Shown one piece after another: positions 34,037 through 45,878 of a stretch of 64,000 nucleotides of DNA. Every line of letters starts with the position of its first letter. The first letter of the stretch is position 1. The position numbers were made by a program, and so were the translations under genes. The notes below the pieces were generated by a model. The model did not search any database and was not told the DNA's origin. It saw only the letters and a list, made by a program, of their open reading frames with translations. The stretch spans positions 113,987,783 to 114,051,782 of the forward strand of contig NC_081406.1 of the NCBI RefSeq assembly GCF_030272615.1, written 5' to 3'. The DNA comes from Cryptomeria japonica (taxonomy: Eukaryota; Streptophyta; Pinopsida; Cupressales; Cupressaceae).

Positions 34037-35516
34037 TGTAGACGTATAAAAATGACCATATTCCTAAATGAATATTTTATGTTCATTTCTCTATTTGATT
34101 AAATCTAATTTAATTAAATTACCCACATTCCTCTATTTAATTAAGTAAATTACTCAATTTATTTAAATTAAATTCACTATACCCATTTAATGAATAAATC
34201 ATTTTATTTAATTAAATCCCCCCTATCCACTTTTAATTAAATTCAAATTTAATTAAATAGTTATCCTAAAATTGAATAAATCTAATTTATTTAATTTCTC
34301 CAAATTGCAACCAAATTGAATTAAATTACTTTATTTCAATTAAATCCTATTATCCCTCCATCCACTTGCAAAATCCCAAACCCCTTTCTAGTCCCTTCTA
34401 GAATCTTCTAATCACTTCTAATTAATCTAACCCCTCCTCTAAACTTTGTCACATCCCTAAGCAAAGGGAAGTCACTTCTCAAACCCTCAAAGTCTTTGAT
34501 AACCATTAAAGGCTTTCAACCTTCAACCACTTATTTCCTCAAAGTCTTTGATAACCGTTAAAGGCTTTCAACCTTCAACCACTTAATCCCCCAAAGTCTC
34601 CAATAACCATTAATGGTTAACTCAAACCCTCCTACATGGTTAAAACATTTGTTTTGACTCAACCTTCATCCAACCAAAGGGTCTCATCAGGCCTTTAATG
34701 CTTTGACCATGATTATCTCTTAAATATTTGCACAAAGGTTTATCCTTGGATTAACTCTTAATCTAGTGGGTAATCCTAACTTAGACTTGACCCTTAGCCT
34801 CTAGATAACCATGAGGTCTTCTCAAGCATTCAATGTCTCCAACCCCTTCTCTCAACCCAACCCTATGTTGACACTTGTCACCATTTCATTGGTGCCAATT
34901 ACAAACATGGATCCCCAACTTTCAAACTCAACCCTTGATTAAACGATTCAATCCTAACCATCCATTGCCCTGTTTTTGCTATAAATAGAGCTCTCATTCC
35001 TCCATAACAATGATCCTTCAAATTTGAAGCATCACACTTATGCTCAAATACATTCAAGATTTCTCATTTCATATATGTTCATCATTTAGTCTCTCTTAAA
35101 TCAGGAATTAGACTGAATATGCATGTTTAGAATAATTTCTTTATCATTTTAGTTCAATCATAGACTAAATATAGTATGCTAGGATAGTATTCATACTAAT
35201 CTTGTCATCTTATCATTTAGTTTATTGCATTTTAAAATCATACATAGCTTATAACACATTTAATTCTAAAAATCTATCAGAGCATCCCTCGTTCTTGCAT
35301 TTGCCATCCCTGAACCATTTTGCTCAGTGATCTGAGAACAAAACATTGGTTTAAGGGACATTGTGAGATAGAGAACCATGGGACCCACCTTGGGAAGTTG
35401 AGTAATATTACGTTACTCCATAGCTTGCACCAAGAAGTCCTGTGTGTGTGTGTGGACAAGTCATTTTGCAATATTTTCACATATTAAGTTTTATCAGCCC
35501 ACTTTTCCCGCATACA
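34037..35516 (+). repeat. 5' LTR of element G
   Basis: TGTAGACGTATAAAAATG to CCCGCATACA. A TATA box CTATAAATAGAGCTC lies near 34979. An imperfect duplication around CTCAAAGTCTTTGATAACC occurs near 34478-34580. A GT microsatellite is near 35441-35454. Confidence 0.95.
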
Positions 35517-35520
35517 TTTC

Positions 35521-35540
35521 TGGCACCCACCATGGGGCCT
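35521..35540 (+). promoter_or_regulatory. Primer binding site region of element G
   Basis: TGGCACCCACCATGGGGCCT begins 4 nt after the LTR end, in the position of a Gypsy primer site. I cannot name the tRNA with confidence. Confidence 0.65.
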
Positions 35541-35625
35541 GACCCCAAATATCAAATCGGTTTTTGAAACTAATCACTTTTGCAGGTCCACGGGAAACAA
35601 GAATCAATGCGTGGGAAACATTCCC

Positions 35626-36003
35626 TAGCGCATCCGGCTAACAGTCTAGTGCATTTCGCTTACTATTTAGCGTGTGGAGTCTATATTATAGCGCGTAAGG
35701 ACCTTTCCTCAGCGCATGGATCCATCTAATATTTTCTTGTAGGTCTTAGCGTGGAAAAATACCAGAGCAGCGCATCTAGTAAACAACATAGCGCATCTAG
35801 CCCACTATTTAGTGCATGAAGTCAATCATCTAGCACGTGCCATGAATAAATTAGCACGTCAAAACACTAATCTTCGGAAGAGAACCAGAACAGCGCATCC
35901 AACGCACAGGGTAGCGCATCCAAAAAATAGTGTAGCGCATTGATCCTTAATTTTAGCGCATCAAGAATATATTATAGCACATACAGTCTGTTCTGTAGTG
36001 CAT
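35626..36003 (+). repeat. Word cluster I (TAGCGCAT) in G leader
   Basis: About 17 copies of the word, spaced some 12-30 bp. About five are exact TAGCGCAT; others are TAGTGCAT, TAGCACAT, TAGCACGT, TAGCGTGT, CAGCGCAT, mostly single C/T or G/A changes at the two CpG sites. Confidence 0.85.
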
Positions 36004-37167
36004 CATAGACAAAAGACTAAAATTAAAATTGTAACTGGAATAAAATTTAGACTTGTAGAAGTCCACCAACCTCCAGATTTATCTGACTATTTTATTGGAA
36101 TTTTGCAGGGCTCTAACAATTTTCTTGCAGGTGGAGTGGGTCATTTTCTTATAAAGCGATTTCATTTTACTAACCAAAACATCGAATTTACTTTGCTGAC
36201 CAAATTTCTTTTCATAGATCAGAAAATCATTGCTTTAAAAGGGATAAAATAAACATCATGTTTGGTAGAGCAACATCTCCACATAGATTTTAGCAAATCA
36301 CTAAATTGAAAGGATAAAATAAACCAACTTGATTGCTTTGTCTCGAAAGTGGAAGGAATATGCTCTCCCCTTAACTGGGTGATCAAAAATCCAGACCACT
36401 CTTACCACTTTCTTTACTTCACGCAATAAAACCTTTAGTAGGCCTGCCTTCCCAAGGAGTTGGAATCAACTCTTAAAGCCGTTTATGGCCGGTGTGAAGG
36501 GAACGACTTTGATGCCAAGAATTCCAACCCACTATAATCAAATGTGGAAAGTGACGAAAGTCCTTTTCAATGGTTGCGCACACTGATTAGCCTTCCCCCA
36601 GTATCCTTGAGATACGTAAATCCTTTGTTCTAAAGGTTGGGAAGCCTCCTGAGGGAGTTTATCACTGACGGCTGAACAAGAAGCCTAATTACGAACCATA
36701 GAAATAGAAGCTTTGAACCAAGTCAGTAACCAGACATTTATAACATCATAGTGCAAGGGTGGGGAAGAATCCGCCCCCAAGATTACTCACCATATATCTC
36801 CCAAGATAACTATTCAACTGTGAAGCGATTCACTTTGAGTTAATTTCTGGCAAAAGGCAAAAAAATGAGCGCCCTCTAGGGGATGACACGGTTGTTTGAG
36901 CCGATGGAGTATCAAGACTAGTGAGCTATGATGTTATTTATGACCTTTTATTAAAGAGTCTTTCTGAAGTGTATTATTTGTATCCAAACCTGTTAAAATA
37001 TTGGGGATTTGAACACATCCTCGTAGAACATACACTTTTTGTTAGATTAGGCAAAATGGTTGTACATTTTGTGCCGTGCTTGCATTTATTACTTCAGAAA
37101 ATCATTCATCAAGCTTGAAAAATTCGCAACAAAAATTCAAAATTCACAAAAATCAAACCAAAGATCA

Positions 37168-37552
37168 GGATAGTTTAGCGCATAAGAGCAACTTCTTAGC
37201 GCGTGGAGTAATTCTGTTAGTGCATCCAAACCGCCAGTTAGCGCGTTGGTTCAAAACAATAGCATTCCATCTTAAGGCAAAAATAGTGCAAAATCCTTTA
37301 GCACATCAAAGAAACAGTCTAGCGCGTGGAAGCAACGGCTTAGCGCGTAGAGACTAAACATTAGCGCATAGAGTCCAATAGTTAGCACGTCACAGACCCA
37401 GGATAGCGCATAGATTTTTCAACAGTTGGAAAAACAATTTTAACAATCCAAAAACTTTAGCGCGTGTCTGGGGGCAGCCAAGCACGTGTGGTTATTATTT
37501 TAGCGCATCAAGGAATTTCAGTAGCGCATGTAGACTCTGTTCTAGCGTGTGA
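37168..37552 (+). repeat. Word cluster II (TAGCGCGT/TAGCGCAT) in G leader
   Basis: About ten exact TAGCGCAT or TAGCGCGT words plus five variants, with variable spacers. Less decayed than cluster I. Confidence 0.85.
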
Positions 37553-38408
37553 TCAAAAATAGAAAAAAATAGAAAGCAAAACCGAGAAAATTTTTGAAAT
37601 TTTCAAACACATTTTTAGAAGCATTTTTCATCAACATCATTTTTCATCAAACCAGAGTGGCAAACAAACCATTAAAACTATTTCTCAAGTAAAATTTGTG
37701 TCAAAACGAACATTGTCAGAATCTTAAATGAATCGCGCAATTGAGGATGTCTCTCCTATCATAATCTGGAAATCTCATCATCAGTGTCAAACAAAATCCT
37801 TTACCATCTTATGGATTTTTATCTCACAAACACTCATTTAAAATTTTCAAATTGTCAAATCAAGTTTCCAAATCGGGAGACTTTTATCCATATCATTTGA
37901 CACGCTTTGTTGTGACGGGGCATCTAAAAACCTTCACTTTGATAAAGTAAGATTTGACATTTTTCAAACAAGATCAACTGAATCCAAACCAATCAAAGGA
38001 AACCATTGATCACTCATGCATGACTAATCCCCTTATTCTAAGAAGAAAGAACATCTATCGTAACATCACGTTGAAGAAACAACAACCTAGTTTTTTCCAA
38101 ATTCATCAAGAGAAATAAGTTTTTATACATCAATCGTCAACTCTTCAAATCTCATCGAGTATTCCTTCATCAGGTCAAACATTATATCTAAAACAAATCT
38201 AGCGGATTTGACAAAAAACCTTTGAAAACAAGAGCATACTGCCAAAAGTCTGCTTTTGATCAAACCATAAATCGCGGAGGAAAGATCAATCTAGCATTCT
38301 TGCCTGACAAGTGCATCACATATAACACATCTCAACCAGAACCACCAACGCCCAAGCAACATATCAACAAGGCTTTTGTCCCCTTCATCACTAAAAGTTT
38401 CTACTAAA

Positions 38409-40330
38409 ATGCCTGTTACTCGCTCTCAAAGAGACAAACAAAGCGAGGCACACGCTGAGTCCAATATGAATCGAAGATTATCAAATCCTTTTGAAGTTCC
38501 ACCCGTAGAAGAACCTAAAATTACTAAAGCACTTCTTCAGGAATGTCAAGAAAACCCTTCCTTCCAAAAACTTGTAGAAAAACTCATGGAAAATGACAAA
38601 GAAAAATATCTGTTGATGCTTACAAGCAAAGGCGTTAAAATTCCCAAAGATTTAGACCCAAACATTTTTCAAACCGGATCTCAACAATATGCATATCAAG
38701 AACAACACAGAGAAGAAGAAACTCACATACCTGAACAACATATTCCAGAGCAACACATTCTAGAACAACGCATACTAGAAATGCGTATACCTGAGCTAGA
38801 AACACCAGAGCAAAATATACCATTTACTACACCTTTTCAGCTGAGAACCAATACAAGGCAAGAACTTTTCCCTTGACAAGACAATATACCTTTGGCAACC
38901 CTTACTCAACAAATGCAAATGTTACAAAGGCAAATACAGGATATGCAACAAGGGACAATAGTGCGGTACTCTTTAAACGAAATCTGTCCTTACCCATTTG
39001 ACAGAAGATTGAATATGGTGCCTTTTCCTCCAAACTCAGATGTTCTCAAATTCAATAAATATGATGGAAAAAGTGATCCCCGAGATCATGTTCAAGAATT
39101 TTGCACACTAAGCCTTGAATTTTCTCATAATGACACCTATTTGATGAGGTTATTCCCCAGAAGCTTAGGAGGGCAAACTATGGAATGGTTATCCAAAATT
39201 TCACCACCTGTCAGATCATTTGATGAATTGGTTAACAAATTCATAACCCATTATTCCTACAACATCCAACATGCCATAACCATGTTAGATGTTTGCAACA
39301 CCAAACAAAAGAACAACGAAACATTCATGGTGTTCCTTCAATGCTGGTGATGCATGGTATCACGATATCCTCGAGATATTCCCGAAAAGGAGAAAATGGA
39401 AATCTTCATTGATAACTTGAATGGCGAAATGAGTTACAGACTAAAACTTCAATGCATACCATCTTTCGCTAAATTGATTGAAAATGGCATTCAAGTAGAA
39501 GAAGCCTATGTCAAAAAGGGAACACTCAAATTCTACAAGGAAGGAACAAACTCATCAAACTACAATAACCAGAACAACACCAATCTTGACAAATCTCAAT
39601 TTTGGACCCAAAACAAAAATGAAAGCAACAATGAATCATATGATCCCAAATCTAAGCAACCAGTGCTTACATTATCCAGAAATCCTCAAAGTATGAAAAA
39701 TCCTAAAAATGCTACTCCTAGTGCTAACACATATGCACCAAATACCGATCAAGGACAACTCAACACAAACAACACCAACGATACTCAAAGCAAAAACATG
39801 AATCCAGGACCTAACAACAATTTACGCAACAACACGAACAATTTCCAAAAGTGTATCTTCACACCACTGGGACAATCATTAGAATCTGCATTCAGAGAAT
39901 TTTTGGCAAACAAGATTCTTTCTTTGCCTCCCATCAGCAACTATGAACCCCCAATCAAACCACCTTGGTGGAATGATTCACACTATTGTGATTTCTATCG
40001 CAACAAGGGTCATAGAACAAATGAGTGCATGAGATTGAAACATATAGTACAGGACATGATTGATCGAGGTGACTTAATGGTGGAAGGTCTTAAAACAAAT
40101 GGTGATCACGATGCCTTCAAAAATCCTCTCCCAAATTACAAAAAAGATGGAGCATCAACTTCAGATGATACATGTGGAGCTCGTATTAATCACATCTACA
40201 ACAACACAATCAACCACATATCAGCTGAAGATCATCAAGTCAATGTCATCACCATTCGAGATCGGCATGATCATGAATCTGTCAATGTAACAACCCGAAC
40301 TCAAAAATATGTCTTAAAGGGACATACTGC
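38409..40330 (+). other. Gag portion of G
   Basis: N-terminal charged region with a short repeat IPEQHIPEQHILEQRI (near 38730-38790). The retrotransposon Gag core starts near 39020 (YDGKSDPRDHVQEF, FPRSLGGQTMEWLSK). An Asn-rich linker (39540-39850) leads to the zinc motif CDFYRNKGHRTNEC near 39987-40030, where the usual second Cys is replaced as in Tat elements. Two internal TGA codons. Confidence 0.85.
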
Positions 40331-40559
40331 ACCTACAACTACCACACCAAAAATCCAATATGACTTGGTTAGCCAACTACACAAGACTCTAGCTCAGATA
40401 TCTATCCTGGAATTATTGAAATTATCACCAAAGCACAAAGACATATTGGAGCAAGTGCTATTGGAAACAAATGTACCTCAAAATCTGGATACAGACAGAT
40501 TTCAATCCATGGTCGCCCATATGACAGGACCTCATAACCTCACCTTCTCAGGGCATGAC

Positions 40560-41594
40560 AATACTTCCTTGATTCATCCACATAATACTCCTCTCCACAT
40601 TGAAGTCATTGTTTGCAAACACCGAGTAAAAAGAGTTTTAATAGATGGAGTAGCCGGACTTAATATATGTACTTTAAAGCTTATCTGTGCATTAGGCTTC
40701 TCAGAAGAATCTACTGATCCTTGCAAAAAGATTACCATAAAAGCATATGATGATGAGGAAAGATCCTCTACAGGAACAGTGATATTACCTATTCAAGTAG
40801 GACCAGTACAAAAGGATACTATATGTCAAGTCTTAGATATTGATCTAACCTACAATATCTTGTTAGGATGACCCTGGATACATGGAATGCAAGCTATACC
40901 TTCCACATATCACTAGTGTGTCAAGTTTCCGTATGATGGACAAGAAATCTCCATATCAGCTAATCATAATCCATTTCAACATTGCAATGCAATGGGGGCA
41001 GCCCAAGATAGTTTGGTTCCTCATAATAGAGAAAAGCAACGATCTTCAACATCAGATCCACCAACAGCAAAATCAAACTCCTTATGGGGAGACTTCAAGC
41101 AGAAGATGCAAATCAAAGACCAGGGCATGGGAGAATACTCTTTGGAGCTTTTATGCTTGGCCAAATTACCAACATCACCTAGATCACATGGTTTGCCTAC
41201 TACATCAACACATCTGGCTACTCAGCCCATCACTAAATTTGATGGTACCTTCATCCAATTGGGTACTCTAGCACATGAAACAAAAGACAAGGATGTTCTT
41301 AGCTGGTTATACAAAGATGAGGAAGAAGATCATAGAGAAGCCGCTCTGGACATTGTTCTACCAACACACCTATATGGAAAAGGCTACTTAATCATGAAGC
41401 AAATTGGATATGGCGGTAAAGGACCTATTGGGAAACGTAAAGAAGGAGTCACTGAACCTATAGATCTTCCTTCACAACCTAGTAGAAACAAAGTGGGATT
41501 GGGTTCTAAACTCACATTCCTCTTGAAACAGCCACTACACACAACTACAAAAGCTCAATGGAAGGTGAAGAAGAAGTACAAAGAAGAATCCTAG
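40560..41594 (+). other. Protease and G-patch-like portion of G
   Basis: Retropepsin-type segment HRVKRVLIDGVAGLNICTL (40620-40680) and DLTYNILLG (40840-40868). P has DNGAS where G has DGVAG, so the catalytic D-x-G signature is disturbed in G. Near 41380-41515, YGKGYLIMKQIGYGGKGPIG followed by GLGSK resembles a G-patch, an RNA-binding glycine motif. Confidence 0.7.
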
Positions 41595-42809
41595 CAGGAA
41601 GCACTCTTTGAATTAGCAGAAACAATCTGCAAGGCACAGGAACATCAAGATCAGAAGTTGCATCAAGGAAAGCTTCTAAGTCATAAGAAGGCCCTATCTA
41701 TAGCGGTAGTTCATATTCAAACACCAATGTCTCAAAAACAAATCATGTCATCTCCATATACCATTATTCCTCCCCGAGGAAGTATAGTTTATGAACAAAT
41801 CCAGCAAGTAGAAGACGGATCTGATACAGAATCAACAAAAACCATCAAAATGGTATCCATCATCAAAGATTTGATTTCACCATACAACATACCTATTTGC
41901 AGCACCGATAGAATCTGGGATGATACCTATGAGACAGATTCCAATGAATATGAATGGGGTACCTACTCCAATGCTACTACAGATATCCCCGATGATACTA
42001 ATTCTATATCCCTTTCTCAAGAAGAACATAATGCAGAAGATAAACCTCTTGAATTTGGACCACAAAATATCTATGACCCCAAGGAAAGCGAACAGAAACA
42101 TTATGAACAAGTCTATGTGGAAGATAATACCATCGAGGACCTCGATGAAATCCTTGACTTCTTTACAACCAAGGCCCATCACAATGAAAACTCCATCCTA
42201 ACACTCATAGTAGCCGAACTTGATCCACCTAACGATTCCTTACCACTTGTCTTTCCTGACCTCATTGACTAGGATGAACCTGAAATCCATGATATACCAA
42301 TTTTCCTAGATGATGAATCTATTATCCATTACCTATGTACTGTAAATCTGGAAACAGGCTCTACTAGTGAACAAAGTAATGATGTCTGTCAATCACGGAG
42401 CGCCAAGTCTCTCAGTCGCAAAAATGAACTAAATAAAGGATTTGATGCTGAAAACCAGTCAATGGCAGCTCTAGATCACAAAAAAGTAAAAATAAAGGAT
42501 GCATCTGAGGGTGAAAACCTTTTTAAGGCACCTAACGATGGGAGACTTGACACTCTTCTTGAACACTTTCATGATCAATCACCCATTTTGATTGAGCCTA
42601 CTCAATCAATCAACATTGGTACCACAAAAGCAGCCAGAAACATACACCTTGCAGAATCTCTAATAGAAGAAGAAAGATCGGCATTCATCATCTTCTTTAA
42701 AGGACAACAAATCAACTTTGCTTGGTCATATGCGGATATTCTTGGAGTAGATCCTCACTTAATCATGCATCACTTGTCCATTTCTACAGGAGTTAAGCCA
42801 GTCAAGTAA

Positions 42810-44010
42810 AAGCTACGCAAGATGAATCCACAGGTGGCACTCATAGTCAAAACTGAACTAAAGAAACTATTAGACATCGGATTCATCTGACCCATTGACT
42901 ATGTAGAATGGATTTCCAACATCGTTCCAGTATCAAAACCAGATGGTAGTATCAAAATCTGCACTGACTTCAGAGACGTCAACAAAGCTTGTCCAAAGGA
43001 CAATTTTCCTCTGCCCAGTATAGACATAATTGTAGATCTCACAGCAGGCCATGCCATGCTCTCACTAATGGACGGTTTCTCAGGCTATAATCAAATCAAA
43101 ATAGCCCTCGAAGATCAAGATAAAACCGCGTTCACTTGTCCTTGGGGAACGTATTGCTGGAATGTTATGCATTTTGGCTTAAAGAATGCAAGGGCCACTT
43201 ATCAAAGAGCAATGACAATAATCTTCCATGACATGATGCACACATTTATGGAAGACTATGTGGATGATTTATTAGTTAAATCCTTCACTAGAGCTGAACA
43301 TCTTGGCATCCTAACAAAGATTTTTGATCGCTTAGAGAAATTCCAGGTCAGGCTCAACCCTAAGAAGTGTGTCTTCGGGGTTACATTAGGCAAGTTACTA
43401 GGCTACATTGTCTCAGCTAAAGGTATTGAAATAGATCCAACAAAGGTACAAGCCATTATGGACATGCCACCACCAAAGAATATCAGTCAACTCAGATCTC
43501 TACAAGGATGACTTCAATCAATCAGGCGATTCATCACTCAACTAGCAGATAAAAGTCTCCCATTTAACCATTTACTACACAAAAATGTACCATTCAAATG
43601 GGAGGCCAAGTGTGCAAAATCTTTTTACCAAATCAAACAGTACCTGATGAATCCACCAGTTCTGGTCCCACCAATCACAGGAAAGCCTCTTATCTTATAT
43701 ATCTCAACAGCAGATATATCACTGGTGGCACTATTGGCACAAGAAGATCAACAAGGAAAGGAACGCGCCATATATTACATCAGTCGAACATTGAATGGTT
43801 ATGAACTCAACTATACATTCATTGAAAAGGCTTGCCTAACAGTGGTCTTCGCATCTCAGAAGTTTTGACATTATATGCTAGCACATACCATCAAGCTAGT
43901 CACAAAAATTGATCCTCTCAAATATCTACTCAGCAAGGCAGCTCTTACAGGTCGATTGGCTAAATGGGTCATGATTCTGAGTGAATTTGACATCCAATAC
44001 ACAGAAAGAT
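42810..44010 (+). other. RT and first RNase H of G
   Basis: RT blocks: VEWISNIVPVSKPDGSIKIC, DFRDVNKACPKDNFPLP, MLSLMDGFSGYNQIKI, and intact catalytic YVDDLLVK at about 43257-43280, then FGVTLGKLLGYIVS. RNase H: TGKPLILYISTADISLVALLA, ISRTLNGYELNYTFIEKAC, KIDPLKYLLSKAAL. Four premature stops fall in or at the edge of this part. Confidence 0.9.
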
Positions 44011-44114
44011 GAGCCATCAAGGGACAAGCAATTGCAGATCAGTTGGCTGAAGCACCACTCCCCGACAAACACACCATGGAGATTGAATTTCTGGACAAGG
44101 ACGTTCTTACTCTT

Positions 44115-44500
44115 TCTACTAAACAATAGACCCTATACTTTGACAGATCCTATACACAACATGGTTCCGGTGCTGGCATTCTGTTCATCACTCCTGAAGG
44201 ACACACTATACCAAGATCATATAGGCTTATGTTTCCATGCACAAATAATGTGGCTGAATATGAGGCACTAGTCATAGACATCAAAATGGCTGTAGAATGG
44301 AAAATCACAGAGTTAAAGGTCTATGGGGACTCACAACTGGTTGTCCATCAAATCAACAACAACTATCAAACAAAGGATGACAAGCTACTACCCTACAAAC
44401 GAATGGTGGATGATTTCAAATAGTATTTTGTACACATCACCTTTGAGCAAATACCAAGGTTGAACAACAAAGCAGCCGATGCAATGGCTACTATCGCTTC
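44115..44500 (+). other. Second, archaeal-type RNase H of G
   Basis: TLYFDRSYTQHGSGAGILF, NNVAEYEALVIDIKMA, VYGDSQLVVHQIN, then NNKAADAMATIASL. The D-E-D pattern (FD, AEYEA, GDSQ) matches the second RNase H gained by the Tat lineage. The first block has Arg where Gly is usual after the Asp. Two TAG codons interrupt it. Confidence 0.85.
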
Positions 44501-44779
44501 ACTACTACAAATTCTAGAGCAACAGAGTCGTTACAAGTTCCTAGTAGAGCAACTGTTCTCCCCCGCCTATGACCACTCTGAATCCCAGGTTATTTATGCC
44601 TTGACTGGTTCAAATTCTTCGTTATATGGACCAATATATGACTACCTCAAGCATAATATTTTACCTATTGACCAATCCCGTAAACAAAAAAGTAACTTTA
44701 TCCGACAAGCTGCTCATTACACCCTTACCGCCGATACTTAATATCGTCGAGGTCTTGATGGTACTCTTCTTTGTTGCCT

Positions 44780-45878
44780 TGATCGTAATGATTTCGATTC
44801 TGCTTTACACGAGCTTCATGAAGGTATTTGTGGCACACATTCCAGTGGCACTACTCTTGCTAAAAAGCTTCTATGAATGGGATACTACTGGCCTACAATG
44901 GAGAAAGACTCCTATCACTTCGCTAAGAAATGTCCTAAATGCCAAATCCATGGTAATCTCATACATGCACCAACACATGAACTACAACCATTTACAACAT
45001 CCTGGCCCTTTTGTCAGTGGGGACTAGACTTAGTTGGCAAAATTCATCCTTCATCTTGAAATGGACACAAGTTCATTATAACAGCAATAGAATACTTTAC
45101 CAAATGGATAGAAGCAGTTCCCATGACCACAGTGACAGAGAAACAAATTGCCTCTTTTATCCTCAATTATCTGATCTGCAGATATGGTATTCCAAGTTCA
45201 ATCATCATAGATAATGGACGACCTTTCAAAAACCAAGATGTACAAGAACGATGTGAAAGATTCAAAATCCAACATAGGTTTTCTACACCATACTACCCGT
45301 AGGGAAATGGTCAAGCAGAAGCATCTAACAAGACGATACTGAAAATCTTAAAGAAAACAGTAAATGATGCATGCAAAGATTGGCACGTACAACTCAATCC
45401 AGCACTTTGGGCATACAGAACCAGCATCCGCACACCTACAGGAGCAACACCATACTCATTGGTATATGGATCAGAAGCTATTTTACCCTTGGAGGTAGAA
45501 ATCCCCTCTCTCAGAGTCTCTTTGAAAGGCTTAATCCCGGATGAAGAGTATCGAGTTAACCGACTACAAGAACTTGAACTATTAGATGAAAGATGCCAAC
45601 ATGCTTATACCCATCTCAAAGCATATCAACAACACATGTGCAGGAGATACAATCACAAGGTCATTCCTCGCAACTTCAAGGTTGGTGACCTAGTCTTCAA
45701 AGAAAATCCACGAAATCAGCAAGATCAAGAAAAGAAAGGGAAATTTGAACCTAACTGGTTGGGTCCCTATGTTATCATATTAGTCTATGGATCAGGTGCC
45801 TATCAGCTAACAAATTCTGAAGGAGATGTGCTTGATGAACCAACTAACAGCATCCATCTAAAGAGGTACTACACTTAA
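44780..45878 (+). other. Integrase of G
   Basis: HHCC zinc motif (HELHEGICGTH near 44805-44835, CPKCQ near 44935), then core with WGLDLVGK, ITAIEYFTKWIEAVP, IIDNGRPFKN and GNGQAEASNK, giving D-D-E. The C-terminal part holds YGSEAILPLEVEIPS and GPYVIILVYGSGAYQL. No chromodomain seen. Stops at 44874, 45057 and 45300. Confidence 0.9.

Larger units (their letters stand above)
35541..38408 (+). other. Leader of element G with two word clusters
   Basis: About 2.9 kb without a supported gene. Two clusters of the word TAGCGCAT/TAGCGCGT occur at about 35626-36003 and 37168-37552. The stretch between (36240-37150) is unique sequence with no recognisable coding content. Confidence 0.75.
38409..45878 (+). 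pseudogene. Gag-pol of element G: one frame, stops only
   Basis: All recognisable domains lie in a single frame from the ATG at 38409 (MPVTRSQRDKQ) to TAA at 45876-45878, about 2490 codons. Premature stops are at 38874, 39348, 40869, 40914, 41592, 42270, 42807, 42888, 43509, 43866, 44010, 44127, 44421, 44739, 44874, 45057 and 45300 (first base). I found no frameshift. Where P covers the same site (40869, 40914, 42807, 42888, 43509, 43866), P carries Arg or Gln. Domain order: Gag, zinc motif, protease, G-patch-like, acidic spacer, RT, RNase H, archaeal-type RNase H, integrase. The copy cannot make a full polyprotein, barring readthrough. Confidence 0.93.

Noticed and set aside
35626-37552. Word clusters of G considered as a CRISPR array or satellite
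   Set aside because: The repeated unit is only 8 bp, spacers vary in length and the clusters lie inside an LTR element of a plant genome.
41877-42182. Minus-strand 101-codon frame
   Set aside because: Shadow of the acidic spacer of G gag-pol, which is conserved with P on the sense strand.
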